DNA of 24,482 bases, taken from assembly GCA_039679375.1 (NCBI GenBank), contig JBDKVA010000085.1, positions 1-24,482 of the forward strand, read 5' to 3'. The DNA comes from JBDKVA01 sp039679375. GTDB taxonomy: Bacteria; Bacillota; Clostridia; Acetivibrionales; DTU013. The notes under the pieces were generated by a model, which was not told the DNA's origin, searched no databases, and saw nothing but the letters and a program-made list of their open reading frames with translations. Every line of letters begins with the position of its first letter. The first letter of the stretch is position 1. Shown here piece after piece: positions 21,642 to 24,482 of the stretch. A program made the position numbers and the translations under genes.

Positions 21642-24338
21642 TTATTTTGTCTCAAACCAGCTGGCGCCCGTTTTTACATCTGCGATCAGCGGAACATCCA
21701 ATTTTACTGCATTTTGCATGGAATCCTGCAGTATCCTTTCCACCTGTTCCCGCTCGCTCACATGCGTCTCGATGATCAATTCATCGTGCACCTGCAATAT
21801 CAGTCTTGATTTCATATTATGTTTCCTCAGTTCCTCATATACCTTTACCATGGCAATTTTAATAATATCCGCGGCGCTGCCCTGTATCGGCATATTCATA
21901 GCAACGCGCTCGCCGAAGGATCTTGTATTGAAATTGCTTGACGAAAGCTCGGGCAGATACCTTCTTCTGTTGAACATGGTCTCCACAAAGCCGTTCTTCC
22001 TGCCTTTCTCAACGGTATCATGCATATACCGGCGGACGCCTTCGTACCTTTCCAGATATTCATCAATATAATTGCGCGCTTCCTTCCGGGATATCCCAAG
22101 ATCCTTTGCCAGACTGAAATCCCCTATACCGTATACAATACCAAAATTGACAGCCTTGGCCCTGGATCTCAGCAAAGGGGTCACCTGCTCCCTGGGAACA
22201 CCAAAAACAGCCGAGGCTGTAGAGGTATGGATATCCTCATTATTCCTGAATGCAGAAATCATATTTTCATCCCCGGTAATATGGGCAAGCACACGTAATT
22301 CGATCTGGGAGTAGTCCGCGTCCGATAAAAGGTATTCGCAGTTTTCCGGTATGAATACTTTTCTGATTTCCCGTCCCATCTCAAGCTTGATGGGTATGTT
22401 CTGCAGGTTGGGCTCTGTGCTGCTGATCCTGCCTGTAGCCGTCACGGTCTGATTAAAGCTTGAATGTATGCGTCCGGTCACTGGATTTACTACATTTTGA
22501 TGGCCTTCTGCATAGGTCGATTTCAGCTTCATCAGCTGCCTGTATTCCAGTATCCCGGATACGGCTTCATGCATGGGGGCAAGCTGCTCGAGCACCTCCG
22601 CGTCGGTGGAATAGCCTGTTTTGGTCTTCTTCTGCGCCGGCAGCTTCAGCTTTTCAAACAAAATCACGCCCAATTGCTTTGGGGAGTTAATATTGAATTT
22701 TTCGCCCACCCGCGTATAAATTTCTTCTTCTGCATGCGTGATCTTTTCATCCAGCTTGGCTGAAAAATGCACAAGACCTTCCGTATTCACCTTAAAGCCC
22801 CTGTATTCCATGTCTGCAAGTACTTCGACAAGAGGCAGTTCCATATCATAATACAAGCTCTCCTGCCCATTTTTCACTATTAATTCCCTTAATGCCAAAG
22901 TAAGCTCAAGTATAGTCCTGCTTTGCCTTACGGCCGATTTTGAAAGCTTTTCTACAGGTAACCCGCTAAAGGGTATAAAATTTTTCCCTTTACCGGCCAT
23001 ATCTTCAATAGATTCGAATGTATATCCCAGATATTCCTGCGAAAGCCCGGAAACAGTGTAAGTACTGCGTGACGCATTGAGTATATAGGCCCCGATCATG
23101 GTGTCGAAGGCCATTCCTGCAAAAGCAATTCCTCTCCATTTCAAATATACGATAAGGCTCTTGAGGTCATGACCATAGATTTTAATTGTTTCATCGGCAA
23201 AAATCGGCCCGAATTGCTGTAAGAACTGCTCCTGGCTTATTCCTGCCCCGATTCTGACATATCCGTTTTTATCCTTCCAGGAAATAGCCATTCCGGCTAG
23301 CGTTGTTTCAAAAACATTTTTTCGGTCCAGTAAATGGCAGATGGATGCCTCACCTGCTTTTTTAACTTCTGAAGCGACCTGTGCAAGAGTCATTACATCA
23401 TCGATGACTACTAGCTCCAGATCCTCGGGTGCATTATGTTTAAAGCAATCTGATTCATTCAGGCCGAATTTCCCCAATATGCTCCTAAACTCAAGTCTGA
23501 TAAAAAGCGAATATAACCTTGTCTTGTCAAACTCCTTCCTCTTCAGGTCTCCCAGCGTACAAAGCGTAGGCATATTCCGGTCGATTGTCGCAATCCGCTT
23601 GCTTAGAAAAGCCAGTTCCCTGTTTGCCTCCAGCTTTTCTCTGACACTCTTCTTCTCGACCTTATCAATGTTTTCATATATAACTTCAAGGCTGCCAAAT
23701 GTTTTGATCAGATCTATTGCCGTTTTTTCACCAATGCCCGGGACTCCCGGAATATTATCCGACTGGTCACCCATGAGACCTTTTACATCAATAAACTGTA
23801 ACGGGGTCACCCCATACCTTGCTGCCACCCCATCCGCATCGTACACCTCCGTTTCCGTTTTACCCGCTTTTGTCACAGGCATCAGGATCCTGGTACTTTC
23901 CGACGCAAGCTGCAGAGAATCCCTGTCACCCGTTACAATGGCCACCCGCATGTTTTGCTGCTGTGCGCAAAGGGAGATGGAGCCAATGATGTCATCCGCC
24001 TCAAATCCCTCTAGTTCCAGGCGTTTGATATTCATTGCATCCAGTATTTCCTTCATTACAGGCAGCTGTTCCGCCAGTTCGGGAGGCATTCCCTTCCGTT
24101 TTGCCTTATAGCCGCTGAACTCAAGATGTCTGAAGGTCGGCGCTTTGAGATCGAAAGCAACGCATAGGTAATCCGGCTTTTCTTCTGCTAAGAATTTATT
24201 CAGGATATTCAGAAAACCAAATATTGCATTCGTATGGAGGCCATCTGTCGTTGCCAGAAGCTGCGGTCCTTGAAGCCCGTAAAAAGCCCTGTTGAGTATG
24301 CTGTTCCCATCTATGATCATCAATTTGTCTGTGGCCAT
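21642..24338 (-). CDS. polA: DNA polymerase I
   Basis: This is the repair and Okazaki-fragment-processing polymerase, 898 residues and full length. The N-terminal 5'-3' exonuclease/flap domain (about 1-290) has DGNSILNRAFYG, GFEADDIIG, TGDRDSLQL and KGLMGDQSDNIPGVPGIGEKTA with its acidic metal ligands. The middle 3'-5' exonuclease domain (about 300-480) is degenerate: the first motif's DxE is absent (CHLLDRKNVFET), as in Bacillus and Taq enzymes, so no proofreading is expected. The polymerase domain has motif A DADYSQIELR, motif B RSRAKAVNFGIVYG and motif C QVHDELI (about residue 850). GGAGG lies 7 bases before the ATG. Confidence 0.97.
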   Translation of the reverse strand: MATDKLMIIDGNSILNRAFYGLQGPQLLATTDGLHTNAIFGFLNILNKFLAEEKPDYLCVAFDLKAPTFRHLEFSGYKAKRKGMPPELAEQLPVMKEILDAMNIKRLELEGFEADDIIGSISLCAQQQNMRVAIVTGDRDSLQLASESTRILMPVTKAGKTETEVYDADGVAARYGVTPLQFIDVKGLMGDQSDNIPGVPGIGEKTAIDLIKTFGSLEVIYENIDKVEKKSVREKLEANRELAFLSKRIATIDRNMPTLCTLGDLKRKEFDKTRLYSLFIRLEFRSILGKFGLNESDCFKHNAPEDLELVVIDDVMTLAQVASEVKKAGEASICHLLDRKNVFETTLAGMAISWKDKNGYVRIGAGISQEQFLQQFGPIFADETIKIYGHDLKSLIVYLKWRGIAFAGMAFDTMIGAYILNASRSTYTVSGLSQEYLGYTFESIEDMAGKGKNFIPFSGLPVEKLSKSAVRQSRTILELTLALRELIVKNGQESLYYDMELPLVEVLADMEYRGFKVNTEGLVHFSAKLDEKITHAEEEIYTRVGEKFNINSPKQLGVILFEKLKLPAQKKTKTGYSTDAEVLEQLAPMHEAVSGILEYRQLMKLKSTYAEGHQNVVNPVTGRIHSSFNQTVTATGRISSTEPNLQNIPIKLEMGREIRKVFIPENCEYLLSDADYSQIELRVLAHITGDENMISAFRNNEDIHTSTASAVFGVPREQVTPLLRSRAKAVNFGIVYGIGDFSLAKDLGISRKEARNYIDEYLERYEGVRRYMHDTVEKGRKNGFVETMFNRRRYLPELSSSNFNTRSFGERVAMNMPIQGSAADIIKIAMVKVYEELRKHNMKSRLILQVHDELIIETHVSEREQVERILQDSMQNAVKLDVPLIADVKTGASWFETK

Positions 24339-24453
24339 AATGCACCTCCAAAAATACTTTCACAATTATTAATTTGCGTAAAACGACTGCTCGCTATCCA
24401 TGACCATCCAGGTATGACCGTACAGTTACAGATATATTATACTAAGCACGGGC

Positions 24454-24482
24454 ACAAATTTCCGCACAGGTCGCAAATTTGT
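24454..24482. promoter_or_regulatory. Inverted repeat upstream of polA
   Basis: ACAAATTT (24454-24461) and AAATTTGT (24475-24482) form 8-bp arms around 13 bases; the right arm runs into the window end and may be longer. A TATAAT on the minus strand at 24441-24436 lies just downstream and is a likely polA -10 box, though no good -35 is seen. A role as operator is inference. Confidence 0.3.

Noticed and set aside
23341..24111. 256-codon plus-strand frame
   Set aside because: It is antisense to the polA exonuclease domain, Ser-rich, with no recognisable domain or ribosome site.
1..24482. tRNA, rRNA, transposase or prophage genes
   Set aside because: No cloverleaf, rRNA segment, transposase motif or phage gene was recognised on either strand.

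Overview
The window looks like a chromosomal segment of a Gram-positive, spore-former-type anaerobe of class Clostridia (Bacillota). This is inferred from strong AGGAGG-type ribosome sites, frequent TTG/GTG starts, an aroF gene of the Bacillus/Clostridium type behind a T-box leader, a polA-coaE-lytic transglycosylase cluster, a GT2-DUF2304 pair and a PdaB-like deacetylase. Genus cannot be read from the sequence alone.

Layout. 1-1840: a promoter-bearing leader with short GTCCGGAT repeats, a lipoprotein with a Gln-rich tandem repeat (+), and a convergent ferritin-like protein (-). 1914-4883 (-): a small P-loop ATPase, a double-OB single-strand-binding-like protein, a stand-alone Mur-ligase-like domain and a membrane-anchored polysaccharide deacetylase. 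5104-7191 (+): asparagine synthetase asnB, a hairpin, and a 120-nt decayed copy of an asnB 3' end.

7239-10068 (-): a compact accessory operon read from one good promoter. In order: a 29-codon ORF with a strong ribosome site, a sugar-isomerase-like TIM barrel, a 40-codon ORF, a GNAT, a C-terminal remnant of an unidentified gene, a HAD phosphatase and a second GNAT. The joints include stop/start overlaps, which suggests translational coupling. This is the least ordinary part of the window and the best candidate for an undescribed small system, although nothing in it proves one.

10115-14120 (-): HtrA-type protease with its own terminator and promoter, and an OmpR-type response regulator/histidine kinase pair whose genes overlap. 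The regulator's divergent upstream region with ychF carries two tandem 9-bp direct repeats. 14196-15417 (+): ychF. 15473-15937 (-): a lone CheW.

16017-17410 (+): promoter, T-box riboswitch (specifier probably UUC, Phe) and aroF, so aromatic amino acid entry is probably controlled by uncharged tRNA. 17427-17559: a nested inverted repeat flanked by 6-bp direct repeats, resembling a small MITE. 17662-18733 (+): GT2 glycosyltransferase plus DUF2304 membrane protein. 18754-19878 (-): membrane diguanylate cyclase. 19983-24338 (-): polA, coaE, a membrane-anchored lytic transglycosylase and an unknown small protein, arranged as a probable operon.
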